Source: Prauserella halophila (lineage in GTDB: Bacteria > Actinomycetota > Actinomycetes > Mycobacteriales > Pseudonocardiaceae). Taken from it: a stretch of DNA of 64,000 bases. A program made the translations under genes and the position numbers. Numbering within the stretch: position 1 is the stretch's first letter; the number at the start of each line of letters is the position of its first letter. This document shows, piece by piece, positions 53,300 to 62,706 of the stretch. The notes beneath the pieces are model-generated. The model searched no databases, was not told the origin of the DNA, and saw only the letters and a list, made by a program, of their open reading frames with translations. The stretch spans positions 1,261,334 through 1,325,333 of the forward strand of contig NZ_JAMTCQ010000008.1 in assembly GCF_024171895.1 (NCBI RefSeq), written 5' to 3'.

Positions 53300-56200
53300 T
53301 CACCAGGTGTCCACGAAGTCGCGCCGGGACGAGGCCGTCTCGGCAGGCATCGCGGCCAGCACCCGGGCGCGGGTTTCGGCCGGGTCGATGACGTCGTCGA
53401 CCTCGAACACCATGGCGGCGTTGAGCGCCTTGCCGTGCCGGTACTGCTCGGCCACCAGTTCCTCGTAGCGCTGCTGCCGTGCGGCCGGGTCCTCGATCGC
53501 CTCCAGCTCCCGGCGGTAGCCCAACCGCACGGCGCCCTCGAGCCCCATTCCGCCCAGTTCGCCGGTGGGCCAGGACAGCGTCGCCGCGGGCACTCGGAAA
53601 CTGCCGCCCGCCATCGACTGCGCGCCCAGCCCGTAGGCCTTGCGCAGCAGCACCGTGACCAGCGGAACCGTCAACTTGGCGCCGGTGACGAACAGGCGGC
53701 TGAAATGACGCACCGTGGCGGTCTTCTCCGCCTCCGGGCCGACCATGAAGCCCGGGGTGTCGCACAGCGAGAGCACCGGAAGTCCGTGCGCCTCGCACAA
53801 CTGCAGGAACCGGGCCGCCTTGTCGGCGGCGGGAGTGTCGATCGCACCGCCCAGATGAGCCGGGTTGTTGGCGATCAGCCCCATCGGGCGGCCCTCGACA
53901 CGGACCAGCGCGGTGATGATGCCGGCGCCGAAGTCGCGGCGCAGCTCCAGCACCGAGCCGGTGTCGGCGACCAGGTCGATCACCCGGCGTACGTCGTAGA
54001 CCCGCACCCGGTTCTCGCCGATCACGTGGCGCAGCAGCCGCTGATCGGCCGCCTCCCAGTCCGCGACCGGACCCTGGAAGTAGGACAGGTACCGCCGCGC
54101 CACGTCGACCGCCTCGGCCTCGTCCTCGACCAGCACGTCGATCACCCCGTTGGGCGCCTGCACGTCGGCCGGGCCGACCTCCTCCGGGCGATACACGCCG
54201 AGCCCGCCGCCCTCGATCATCGCCGGTCCGCCCATGCCGATAGTGGCGTCGCGGGTGGCGATGATGACGTCGCAGCAGCCGAGCAGGGCGGCGTTGCCGG
54301 CGAAACAACGACCGGTGGTGATGCCGATCGAGGGCACGACCCCGTTGAGCCGCCCCATGGTGGCGAACGTGGGGACGTCCAGCCCGGAGGCGCCGCCGTG
54401 GTCGGTGTCGCCGGGCCGGCCACCGCCGCCCTCGGCGAACAGCACCACCGGGAGCCGCTGCTGTTCGGCGAGTTCCAGCAGCCGGTCGGTCTTGCCGTGG
54501 TTGCGCACCCCCTGGGTACCGGCGAGCACGGTGTAGTCGTAGGACAGCACCGCGGCACGGTCGCCGTTGATCCGGGCGATCCCGGTGACCATGCCGTCGG
54601 CCGGGGTGTTGGCGAGCAGGTCCTCCTGGCTGCGGCGACGGCTCTGCGCGGCGACCGCGAGTGCGCCGTACTCGGCAAAGCTGTCCTCGTCGACCAGGTC
54701 GGCGATGTTCTCCCGCGCGGTCCGGTGCCCGCTGCGCCGCCGCTTGGCGACCGCGTCGGGACGAGCCTCGTCGAGCCCGATCCGGTGCCGGTCGAGCACC
54801 TCGGCCAGGTCGGGGCGGATGTGGTCGAGATCGACCTCCACCTCGTCGGCCCGCACCCCGCTCTGCTCCTCGTCGGGCTGCAGCCGTACCAGTTCCGCGC
54901 CGTCGACGGCGACGTCACCGGCGGCGACCAGCACCTCCTCGACCAGACCGGCCAGCGGTGCAGCGACGACGTACTCCATCTTCATCGCCTCCAGCACCAC
55001 CACCGGTGTGCCGGCGAGCACGTGGTCGCCGGCAGCGACCGGGACGTCGACCACGGTGCCCGGGAACTCGGCGACGACGCGGCCCACCTCGGCCGCCGCC
55101 GCGGACTCCTCCTCGGCCGGCGCGAACTCGGAAACGTGCTCGTCGAAGAAGCCGGTGGTGATCTCACCGGCAGCGAACGCCGGGTGAGCCAGCAGCCGGT
55201 CCAGCACGGCGAGGTTGGTGTCGACGCCGTCGACCACGGTCTCCGCCAGCGCCTCCCGTGCGGCCGCAGCGCCGACGGCCGGGTCGGGCGAGGAGGTGTG
55301 GCTGACGATCTTCGCCAGCAGCGAGTCGTAACGGCCGGTGACGTCCATCCCCACGGCGGCGTGACTGTCGACGCGCACACCCGGGCCACCGGGCAGCTGC
55401 AGTGCCTCGATCCGGCCCACCCCGGAGACCGACGTGCCGTCCGGCCGCAGCCGCTCCGCGTTGACCCGCAGCTGCACCGCGAGCCCGCGGGGCGCCGGGA
55501 TCCGGTCCTGAGTCAGCCCCGTCTCGGCCAGCGACGCACCGGCCGCGATCCGCAGCTGGGCGGCCACCAGGTCGAGACCGAGTACCTCCTCGGTGACGGT
55601 GTGCTCCACCTGCACCCGGGGGTTGACCTCGAGGAAGTAGGACCGCTCCGGATGGTCGGCGTCGACGAGGAACTCCACGGTGGCCAGGCCGGCGTAGCCG
55701 ACCTCGGCGGCGATCCGGGTGGCCGCGGCCAGCAGCGGCTGCCGGTGTTCGGCCGCGAGAGTGACACACGGCGCCAGCTCGATGATCTTCTGGTGTTGCC
55801 GCTGCAGCGAACAGTCCCGGTCGTGCAGGTGGGCGATGCCGCCGCTGCCGTCGCCGATGATCTGCACCTCGACGTGACGGGCACGGGGCAGGTACTGCTC
55901 CGCGTACAGTTCGCCGCTGCCGAAACCGCGCTCGGCCTCGGAGCGGCACCGCTGCCAGGCGTCGGCCAGCTCGTCGGCACCACGCACGATGCGCATCCCA
56001 CGGCCGCCCCCGCCACCGACCGCCTTGACCATCACCGCGCCGTCGTCGAGTCGTCGCAGCAGCGCCGCAGCCTCGGCCGGGTCGGAGCCTGCCGGAGTCG
56101 CGGGCAGTACCGGTACCTGCAACGACTCCGCCAGTTCCCGGGCGCGGCCCTTGTCACCGAGCAGCGCCAACGTCTCCGCACTCGGGCCGACGAAGGTGAC

Positions 56201-56650
56201 GCCGGCCTTGTCGCAGAGCCGGGCAAGCTCGGCGCTCTCGCTGAGGAAGCCGTAGCCGGGGTGAAGCAGGGTGCAGCCCTGCTCGACGGCGACCTGGACC
56301 AGCCGCTCCGGGTCCAGATAGCCGGACTCGTCGGGTAGCGCCACGGCGGCGTCGGCCAGCGAAACCACCCGCCCGTCCCGGTCGCCGGGGGTATGGACCG
56401 CGACGGTGCGACAGCCCAGTCCGCGGGCGGCCCGGTGGATGCGGACGGCGATTTCGCCACGGTTGGCGATGAGGACCCCCGGGCGTGGCGACGGCTCGGA
56501 CCCCGGTTGGGGCCGCGACTCCGGCCCCAACCGGGGCGGCGACTGGGACACCGATTCGGACAACGGAAAGACCTCCGGGCTGGTCGTGAACGCCGCATCG
56601 AGTCGTGGTGGCTCGACCCGGAACTCACCGAAAAACATGAGCTGCTTCAC
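53300..56650 (-). CDS. single-chain biotin-dependent acyl-CoA carboxylase
   Basis: Up to 1116 aa, all three parts in one chain: biotin carboxylase (residues about 58-500; GVLIANRGEIAVRIHRAARGLG, ATP-grasp MVKAVGGGGGRGMRIV, FLEVNPRVQVEHTVTE), biotin carrier (LEAMKMEYVV, biotinyl Lys about 557) and carboxyltransferase (residues about 620-1100; GYRRELEAIED). Single-chain enzymes of this layout include the long-chain acyl-CoA carboxylase described in Mycobacterium avium. The upstream operator makes a start at ATG 56638 (MFFGEF) as plausible as ATG 56650. Confidence 0.92.
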   Translation of the reverse strand: MKQLMFFGEFRVEPPRLDAAFTTSPEVFPLSESVSQSPPRLGPESRPQPGSEPSPRPGVLIANRGEIAVRIHRAARGLGCRTVAVHTPGDRDGRVVSLADAAVALPDESGYLDPERLVQVAVEQGCTLLHPGYGFLSESAELARLCDKAGVTFVGPSAETLALLGDKGRARELAESLQVPVLPATPAGSDPAEAAALLRRLDDGAVMVKAVGGGGGRGMRIVRGADELADAWQRCRSEAERGFGSGELYAEQYLPRARHVEVQIIGDGSGGIAHLHDRDCSLQRQHQKIIELAPCVTLAAEHRQPLLAAATRIAAEVGYAGLATVEFLVDADHPERSYFLEVNPRVQVEHTVTEEVLGLDLVAAQLRIAAGASLAETGLTQDRIPAPRGLAVQLRVNAERLRPDGTSVSGVGRIEALQLPGGPGVRVDSHAAVGMDVTGRYDSLLAKIVSHTSSPDPAVGAAAAREALAETVVDGVDTNLAVLDRLLAHPAFAAGEITTGFFDEHVSEFAPAEEESAAAAEVGRVVAEFPGTVVDVPVAAGDHVLAGTPVVVLEAMKMEYVVAAPLAGLVEEVLVAAGDVAVDGAELVRLQPDEEQSGVRADEVEVDLDHIRPDLAEVLDRHRIGLDEARPDAVAKRRRSGHRTARENIADLVDEDSFAEYGALAVAAQSRRRSQEDLLANTPADGMVTGIARINGDRAAVLSYDYTVLAGTQGVRNHGKTDRLLELAEQQRLPVVLFAEGGGGRPGDTDHGGASGLDVPTFATMGRLNGVVPSIGITTGRCFAGNAALLGCCDVIIATRDATIGMGGPAMIEGGGLGVYRPEEVGPADVQAPNGVIDVLVEDEAEAVDVARRYLSYFQGPVADWEAADQRLLRHVIGENRVRVYDVRRVIDLVADTGSVLELRRDFGAGIITALVRVEGRPMGLIANNPAHLGGAIDTPAADKAARFLQLCEAHGLPVLSLCDTPGFMVGPEAEKTATVRHFSRLFVTGAKLTVPLVTVLLRKAYGLGAQSMAGGSFRVPAATLSWPTGELGGMGLEGAVRLGYRRELEAIEDPAARQQRYEELVAEQYRHGKALNAAMVFEVDDVIDPAETRARVLAAMPAETASSRRDFVDTW

Positions 56651-56659
56651 ACCATACGT

Positions 56660-56681
56660 TTGACATTGACGCCAATGTCAA
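56660..56681. promoter_or_regulatory. palindromic operator between carboxylase and TetR gene
   Basis: TTGACATTG (56660-56668), 4-bp spacer ACGC, CAATGTCAA (56673-56681): a perfect inverted repeat in the 24-bp divergent gap. Likely TetR site controlling both directions. Confidence 0.75.
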
Positions 56682-57319
56682 TTCTCATCGTGTCCGTGGT
56701 CACACATCAACCATGGGCAACCCGCGAGAAGTACGACCGCGCCGACAGCGCCACCCGGGCAACCCTCGTCGCCGCCGCACAACGGACCTTCGAGAACCTC
56801 GGGTACGCCCGCACGACCATCGATCGCATCACCGAGGAGGCCGGCGTCTCGCGCGCCACCTTCTACGTCTACTTCGCCTCCAAACAGGAGGTGTTCGGCG
56901 TGGTCGCCCAACAGGTCCGCGACCGGATGGTCGCGGCCCAGGACCTCGGCGACATCGACGTCGACGACATCCGAGCCGTCGCCGCGGCGACCAACGCGGC
57001 ATACCTCGACGCCTACACCGAGAACCTCGCCTTCCTCACCGTGCTGGAACACCAGTCGCTGGTGGACCCGGAGATGGAGGCACTGTGGGAGCAGTTCCAC
57101 ACCCGCTCCCGCGAGCGCACCGCGCGCTACGTCCGACACCAGATGGAGCGCGGCGCCGCCGACCCGGCGGCTTCTCCCGACGCGATCGCCCGGGCGGGCG
57201 GCGGCATGGTCGCCAATTTCGCACCGCTGGTCCGCAACGAGCCCGGTCTCCGCGAGGAGGCGATCGCCGACCTGACCGCGATGTTTCTGCGCCTGATCGG
57301 CGCGGACGATCCGACCTGA
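56675..57319 (+). CDS. TetR-family transcriptional regulator
   Basis: About 214 aa. HTH at residues about 30-70: TRATLVAAAQRTFENLGYARTTIDRITEEAGVSRATFYVYFASKQEVF. C-terminal ligand domain with YTENLAFLTVLEHQSL. The ATG at 56675 lies inside the operator; GTG 56690 or 56696 may be the real start. Probably senses an acyl-CoA, by analogy with TetR regulators of acyl-CoA genes. Confidence 0.85.
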   Translation: MSILIVSVVTHQPWATREKYDRADSATRATLVAAAQRTFENLGYARTTIDRITEEAGVSRATFYVYFASKQEVFGVVAQQVRDRMVAAQDLGDIDVDDIRAVAAATNAAYLDAYTENLAFLTVLEHQSLVDPEMEALWEQFHTRSRERTARYVRHQMERGAADPAASPDAIARAGGGMVANFAPLVRNEPGLREEAIADLTAMFLRLIGADDPT

Positions 57320-57377
57320 GTCGGAGCGTCGCGGCACGCATCCGTGTTTCCCGCGATCCTCGAGAGCGAGGCCCCTC

Positions 57378-57581
57378 GTGTCCCGTTCCACGCCCACCGC
57401 GACCCGCGGCGAGGTCGGACTGCTGGCCGGCATTGCCGTGCTGGCCGTCGTCACCTTCACCCCGTTGTTCAACGACGTCGAGATCGCCGGCGTCGCCCTG
57501 ATCGCCTGGCTGCTCTGGTTCACGATGATCGCCGCCCCGGTCGGCGGCCTGATCCTCGCACTGCGGTCGAAGGAGGACTGA
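57378..57581 (+). CDS. small two-helix membrane protein (DUF3311-like) partnering the symporter
   Basis: 67 aa, GTG start. EVGLLAGIAVLAVVTFTPLFNDVEIAGVALIAWLLWFTMIAA, two hydrophobic segments around PLFNDVE, reminiscent of the small proteins that precede sodium:solute symporters (DUF3311, YhdT of PanF). The stop is 3 bp before the symporter start. Confidence 0.75.
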   Translation: MSRSTPTATRGEVGLLAGIAVLAVVTFTPLFNDVEIAGVALIAWLLWFTMIAAPVGGLILALRSKED

Positions 57582-57584
57582 GCG

Positions 57585-59054
57585 ATGACCCTGATGATCG
57601 TCCTCGGCTACTTCCTCGTCCTCATCGCGATCGGCATGGTCGCCTACCGCCGGGTACGCAACTCCACCGACGAGTTCTTCGTCGCCGGTCGTAGCCTCGG
57701 CACCTTCGTGAACTCCTGGGCATTCATCGCCTCACTGGCCAGCGGCGGCTCGGTGATGGCGAGTGTGGGCAGTGCCCTGGCGCTCGGGTTCCCGTTCGCC
57801 GCTGCCCTGGTCGCCGGTGCCCCGGTCGGCTTCGTGGTCGCCTCGGTGCTGGTCGCCCGACCGCTGCGGAACCTGGGCAAGTACACCGTGCCCGACTTCT
57901 TCGACGCCCGGTTCAACAGCCCGATGATGCGGGTGGTGGTGCCGGTGCTCATCGTGATCGCCAGCAGCGTCTACATCGTCTCGCAGCTGAAGGGCTCTGC
58001 CATCGTCGCGGGCCACCTGCTCGGCTGGGACTACCAGACCGCGTTGTGGATCGCCGGGATCGTCTTCGTCCTCTACGTCTCCATCGGCGGCTTCCTGTCG
58101 GTGACCTGGAACGACATTTTCCAAGGCATCCTGCTGTTCTCCTGCATGGTCGGTCTCGGCATCGCCGCGTTCAGCGCCATGGGTGACTTCCCTGCTGCCT
58201 GGAACGCCACCCTGGAGGCGTACCCGGCACTCACCGGTGCCGCCGACGCCCACTCGATCTGGTCCTACGTCGGCGCCTTCCTGACCTGGGCGACCGCGAT
58301 CTCGGTGCTGCCGCACGTGATCATGCGGGTCTACTCGGCGCGCAATGTGCGGTCCGCGCGCGTTTCGCTCAACACCGCGATGCTGCTCTTCGGCGTCATG
58401 ATGCTCATCGTCGCGATCGTCCTCGTGCCGGCCGCCGCGACGCTGCTGCCGAACGCGGACATCACCGACCCCGACGCCCTCTTCCTCACGCTGGCCGACC
58501 GCGTCTTCGGCCCGATCGGCCAGGGTCTGCTGGCCGCCGCCGTGCTCGCCGCGATCATGTCCACCACCGCGGGCCTGCTGATGGCCTGCAACTCCGCGAT
58601 CGGCCACGACCTCTACCACCGCCTGCTGCGCCCGCAGGCCAGTCAGAAGGAGGTCATCCGCGTGACCCAGGCCGCGACCTGGGTGGTGGGAATCCTGTGC
58701 ATCCTGCTGGCGATCAACCCGCCGGAGTTCCTGATCGTGCTCTACACGGCCGCGGTGGCACTGCTGGCGTCCGCGTTCTTCGCCCCGATGGTGCTCGGCA
58801 TCTGGTGGCGCCGCACCACGGCGGCCGGCGCCGGAGCCGGGATGATCGGCGGCGCCGTACTGTTCGGCACCGCCTTCGCGATGGGCCTGCCCACGTCCTC
58901 GGAGGTGCTGATCGCGTTGCCGGCATCGTTCCTGCTCACCATCGTGGTCAGCCTGGTGACCTCGTCCGGCCGGGACGACGACGCCCGGGACGCCTGGCTG
59001 GCCACGCAGGAGACCGACAAGGAGGCCACGGCGGACGCCGAGTCGACGCGCTGA
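57585..59054 (+). CDS. sodium:solute symporter (SSS) family transporter
   Basis: 489 aa with about 13 hydrophobic helices. Family signature region GGFLSVTWNDIFQGILLFSCMVG and STDEFFVAGRSLGTFVNSWAFIASLASGGS near the N-terminus. Takes up a carboxylate or similar solute with sodium. Position suggests the substrate is the acid that the ligase activates. Confidence 0.88.
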   Translation: MTLMIVLGYFLVLIAIGMVAYRRVRNSTDEFFVAGRSLGTFVNSWAFIASLASGGSVMASVGSALALGFPFAAALVAGAPVGFVVASVLVARPLRNLGKYTVPDFFDARFNSPMMRVVVPVLIVIASSVYIVSQLKGSAIVAGHLLGWDYQTALWIAGIVFVLYVSIGGFLSVTWNDIFQGILLFSCMVGLGIAAFSAMGDFPAAWNATLEAYPALTGAADAHSIWSYVGAFLTWATAISVLPHVIMRVYSARNVRSARVSLNTAMLLFGVMMLIVAIVLVPAAATLLPNADITDPDALFLTLADRVFGPIGQGLLAAAVLAAIMSTTAGLLMACNSAIGHDLYHRLLRPQASQKEVIRVTQAATWVVGILCILLAINPPEFLIVLYTAAVALLASAFFAPMVLGIWWRRTTAAGAGAGMIGGAVLFGTAFAMGLPTSSEVLIALPASFLLTIVVSLVTSSGRDDDARDAWLATQETDKEATADAESTR

Positions 59055-59125
59055 GCTTCCGGAGCCGCCCGGTGACACGGGTGGCGATCGGCCACCTCCC
59101 CGGGGCGGGCGACTCCTCGCACGAC

Positions 59126-59163
59126 AAGCGCCGACGCGGAGCACGGAGCTCGCGTCGGCGCTT
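59126..59163. terminator. 13-bp perfect hairpin between convergent genes
   Basis: AAGCGCCGACGCG at 59126-59138 and complement at 59151-59163. Confidence 0.75.
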
Positions 59164-59184
59164 GCGGGGTTCGCGGGGTTCGGC

Positions 59185-59628
59185 TCAGCTGCCGCGCAGC
59201 AGGTCCAGGTCGACGCCCGCATCGCGGATGCGCTCCATCGGCGCCGGAACGAGCTTGCGCTTCTCGAGGTCCATCAGTCCGATCGTGGATTCGAGCTCCG
59301 CGGACACCGTGCCGTCGAGCTTGGTGATCACGTTGTCCATCCAGAAGACCTTTTTGTCCTCCTCGAACCGCGTCACACACGACACCGTGGCCTCGTCGCC
59401 GAAAAGCAGCTCCCTGCGGAAGCGAACGTGGGACTCGAGCATCACAAGGCCGATGCCCTGTTTGATGAGGCCCTCGGTGACTCCCGCCGTCACGGCCAGC
59501 TCGGTGCGGGCGACCTCGCCGTACTGGTGGTACACCGCCTGGTTGACGTGGCCGTTCGGGTCCAGCTCGTACGTCCGGACCTTGACCTGGATCGAGAAGG
59601 GTTCACGCTCAGTCACGCATGCCACCAT
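59185..59628 (-). CDS. acyl-CoA thioesterase (hot-dog fold)
   Basis: About 147 aa. VRTYELDPNGHVNQAVYHQYGEVARTEL holds the 4HBT-type Asp and N-terminal helix, then VMLESHVRFRRELLFGDEATV. Hydrolyses acyl-CoA. Start ATG 59628 or GTG 59616. Confidence 0.85.
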   Translation of the reverse strand: MVACVTEREPFSIQVKVRTYELDPNGHVNQAVYHQYGEVARTELAVTAGVTEGLIKQGIGLVMLESHVRFRRELLFGDEATVSCVTRFEEDKKVFWMDNVITKLDGTVSAELESTIGLMDLEKRKLVPAPMERIRDAGVDLDLLRGS

Positions 59629-59658
59629 AAGCGGCATTCCCGGCCCGGGTCTCCCCAA

Positions 59659-59676
59659 GGTGAGCCGCCGCTCACC
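59659..59676 (-). terminator. short hairpin after glnE
   Basis: GGTGAGC and GCTCACC around CGCC, 11 bp past the glnE stop. Weak. Confidence 0.4.
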
Positions 59677-59686
59677 TCTCGACCCG

Positions 59687-62662
59687 TCACTCCTCGTAGA
59701 ACAAGCGCTCGACGACGGCATGCGCCTGCCGGGTCGTCTTGCGGTACGTGTCGAGGAACTCCCCCGCGTCGTCGTCCACGCCGTAACCGAACACGCTCGC
59801 CACTGCGGTCAGCTCACGTCCCGAGGTCGGCAGCTGGTCCACGGCCTTGCCCCGGACCAGCATCGCCGCGTTGCGCGCCCGCGTGGCCAGCAACCACGCA
59901 TCCCGCAGCGCATCGACGTCCTCCCGGGCGGCCAGGCCCGCCCCGGCCATCGCCTCGAGCGCGGCCGGGGTCGCCGTGGTCCGTAGTTCCGGAACCTCGT
60001 GCGCGTACCGCAGCTGCGCGAGCTGCACGGTCCATTCGACGTCGGCGAGCCCGCCGCGGCCGAGTTTCGTGTGCATCGACGGATCGGCACCACGCGGCAT
60101 GCGTTCGGTGTCGACGCGGGCTTTGATGCGCCGCACCTCCCGCAGCTTCGCCGCGTCGAGCCCGCCCTCCGGATACCGGAACGGATCGATCGCGGCGACG
60201 AACCGCTCGCCGAGGTCGGGGTCACCGGCGAGGAAACGTGCCCGCAGCAACGCCTGCGCCTCCCACACCTCGCCCCAGCGTTCGTAGTAGGCGCGGTACG
60301 ACTCGAACGTCCGCACCAGCGGGCCGCTGCGCCCCTCCGGCCGGAGGTTCGCGTCGACCTCCAGCGCCGGGTCCTGTGTGGGAGCACCGAGCATCGCGCG
60401 CACTGTCTCGGCGACGGTCGTGGCGAACTTGAGCGCCTGCTCGTCGGTGGCGTCGGCGGTGCGCTCGCACACGAACATGACGTCCGCGTCGGAGCCGTAG
60501 CCGAGTTCGCTGCCGCCGAGTCTGCCCATGCCGATCACGGCGATCCGCGCGGGCACACCACCGGCCTGCGCCTGCTGGTACCGGGTCGCCGCTTCGAGCG
60601 CCGCCTGCAGCACCGCCCCCCACACCGACGAGAGCGCATCGCACACCGACGGCACGTCCAGCAGGCCGAGCACGTCCGCGCACGCCACCCGCAACAGCTC
60701 GTGCCTGCGCAACGACCGTGCCGTCGCCACCGCGGCGTCCAGTCCCGGCTGCCTGCGCGCCGCCGCCCGCAGCGAGTTCGCCGTCTCGGCGGGCGGACGC
60801 CCGCGCAGACGCTCGGAGTCGCCGAGCATGCGCAGCACTTCCGGAGCCCGCACCAGCAGGTCGGGGACGAGCCGTGACGTGCCGAGCAGGGTGGCGAGGT
60901 TCTCCACCACGGCCGCCTCGTCCCGCAGCACCCGCAGGTACCACGGGGTGTCCGCGAGCGCTTCGGACACGCGCCGGTACGCCAGCAGCCCGGCGTCGGG
61001 TTCCGGGGTGTCGGCGAGCAGGTCCAGCAGCACGGGCAGCAACGTCTGTTGAATCGACGCGCGCCTGCTCACGCCGGTGGTGAGCGCGCGGATGTGCTGC
61101 AACGCGCCTTCCGGCGAGGCGAATCCCAGCGCGGTGAGCCGTTGCTGCGCCTGTTTCGCCGTCAACCGGAGTGCCGCGCTGGGCACGCGCGCGACGGACT
61201 CCAGCAGCGGCCGATAGAACAGTTTCTCGTGCAGTCGGCGAACCCGCCCGACGTGTTTGCGGAACTCGTGGTCGAGTTGTTCGGGACGGGACCGCGCCCG
61301 CGACGAGCGAATCCCCGAAGCCTTGGCCAGCCAACGCAACGCGGCCGTGTCGTCCGGTTCCGGAAACAGGTGGGTGCGGCGCAGCGCCCGCAGCTGCAGG
61401 CGGTGCTCGAGCACCCGGAGGAACTCGTACGACTCGGCCATCTCCTCGGCGTCGGTCCGCGCGACGTAGCCGCCGGTGCCGAGCGCCGCGAGCGCGTCGA
61501 GTGTGGAGGCCGATCGCAGTTCCCGGTCGATCCGCCCGTGCACCAATTGCAGGAGCTGCACCGCGAACTCGACGTCCCGCAGTCCGCCCCTGCCGAGTTT
61601 CAGTTCGCGGTCGGCGATCTCGGCGGGGATGTGCTTCTCCACGCGACGGCGCATGTGCTGCACATCGGCGACGAAGTTGTCCCGCTCGGCCGCGGCCCAC
61701 ACCATCGGGGCGACGAGCTCGGCGTACCTGCGGCCCAGCTCGGCATCACCGGCCGCAGGGCGGGCCTTGAGCAGCGCCTGGAACTCCCACGTACGCGCCC
61801 ACTTCTTGTAGTACGCCTCGTGGCCGTCGAGCGTGCGCACCAGTGCGCCGGCCTTGCCTTCGGGACGCAGCGCGGCGTCGACCTCGAAACACGCCTTGCC
61901 GACGACCCGCATCATCGCGGTCGCCAGCCGGGTGCCGACCTGCAGGTCACCGTCGCCGACGAACACGACGTCGACGTCGCTGACGTAGTTCAGTTCCCGT
62001 CCACCGCACTTGCCCATGGCGATCACCGCGAGCGTGGCGTGTTCGGCATCGCGCGTCTCGTGTTCGGCGATGGTGAGGCCGGCCTGCAACGCCGCGTCGG
62101 CGGCGTTCGTCAGCGCGTGGGTCGTATCGGCGAACGTCGCCGCGGTCACTTCCGATGCGACGAGGTGGCCGAGATCGTCACCCGCGATCTCCAGGACGAG
62201 CCCCCGGTAGGCCCTGCGCAGTGCCTGTTCGGCCTCGGCCCCGGTCAGCACCTCACCGTCGGCACCGTCGGCACGGACGGCGGCCTGCAGGCTCGCCGCA
62301 TAACCGGCGGCCGGAGTGGGGTCGACGAGCCGCCGCCACTGCCGCGGTGAACCGACAAGGTAGTCACCGAGCGCCGTCGACGAGCCCAGGATGCCCAGCA
62401 GTTTGCCGCGCACGACCGGATCGGTGCGCAGTGCCGCATCGAGGCCGGCCCAGCCGTCCCCGTCGGCTTGGCGAATCCGGTCGATGGTCCGCAACGCGAG
62501 GTCCGGATCCGGTGCGTGCGCGAACGCAGCCAGCACCGATTCGGCTCCGGCGACCGGGCCGGTCCCTGTCCACCAGCCCGCTGCGTGCAGTTCGTCGGCG
62601 GCGTGGTCCGAGGTGAAACCGAACCTCGCCGTCGATGCCGCGGGGCGAACGCTGTCTACCAT
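59687..62662 (-). CDS. glnE: bifunctional glutamine synthetase adenylyltransferase / deadenylase
   Basis: 991 aa with two nucleotidyltransferase domains: N-terminal VIAMGKCGGRELNYVSDVDVVFVG (deadenylation) and C-terminal VIGMGRLGGSELGYGSDADVMFV (adenylylation), each with GxGxxGG and DxD. Modifies Tyr402 of the GlnA encoded 17 kb away in this window. Confidence 0.95.
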   Translation of the reverse strand: MVDSVRPAASTARFGFTSDHAADELHAAGWWTGTGPVAGAESVLAAFAHAPDPDLALRTIDRIRQADGDGWAGLDAALRTDPVVRGKLLGILGSSTALGDYLVGSPRQWRRLVDPTPAAGYAASLQAAVRADGADGEVLTGAEAEQALRRAYRGLVLEIAGDDLGHLVASEVTAATFADTTHALTNAADAALQAGLTIAEHETRDAEHATLAVIAMGKCGGRELNYVSDVDVVFVGDGDLQVGTRLATAMMRVVGKACFEVDAALRPEGKAGALVRTLDGHEAYYKKWARTWEFQALLKARPAAGDAELGRRYAELVAPMVWAAAERDNFVADVQHMRRRVEKHIPAEIADRELKLGRGGLRDVEFAVQLLQLVHGRIDRELRSASTLDALAALGTGGYVARTDAEEMAESYEFLRVLEHRLQLRALRRTHLFPEPDDTAALRWLAKASGIRSSRARSRPEQLDHEFRKHVGRVRRLHEKLFYRPLLESVARVPSAALRLTAKQAQQRLTALGFASPEGALQHIRALTTGVSRRASIQQTLLPVLLDLLADTPEPDAGLLAYRRVSEALADTPWYLRVLRDEAAVVENLATLLGTSRLVPDLLVRAPEVLRMLGDSERLRGRPPAETANSLRAAARRQPGLDAAVATARSLRRHELLRVACADVLGLLDVPSVCDALSSVWGAVLQAALEAATRYQQAQAGGVPARIAVIGMGRLGGSELGYGSDADVMFVCERTADATDEQALKFATTVAETVRAMLGAPTQDPALEVDANLRPEGRSGPLVRTFESYRAYYERWGEVWEAQALLRARFLAGDPDLGERFVAAIDPFRYPEGGLDAAKLREVRRIKARVDTERMPRGADPSMHTKLGRGGLADVEWTVQLAQLRYAHEVPELRTTATPAALEAMAGAGLAAREDVDALRDAWLLATRARNAAMLVRGKAVDQLPTSGRELTAVASVFGYGVDDDAGEFLDTYRKTTRQAHAVVERLFYEE

Positions 62663-62706
62663 CGGCTCCTACCGTAGTCCGCCTGCCGGCGCCACGGGTG
62701 GTGCAC

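Noticed and set aside
53240..56338. 1032-codon open frame antisense to the acyl-CoA carboxylase
   Set aside because: Shadow of a well-supported enzyme on the other strand, with no domain of its own.
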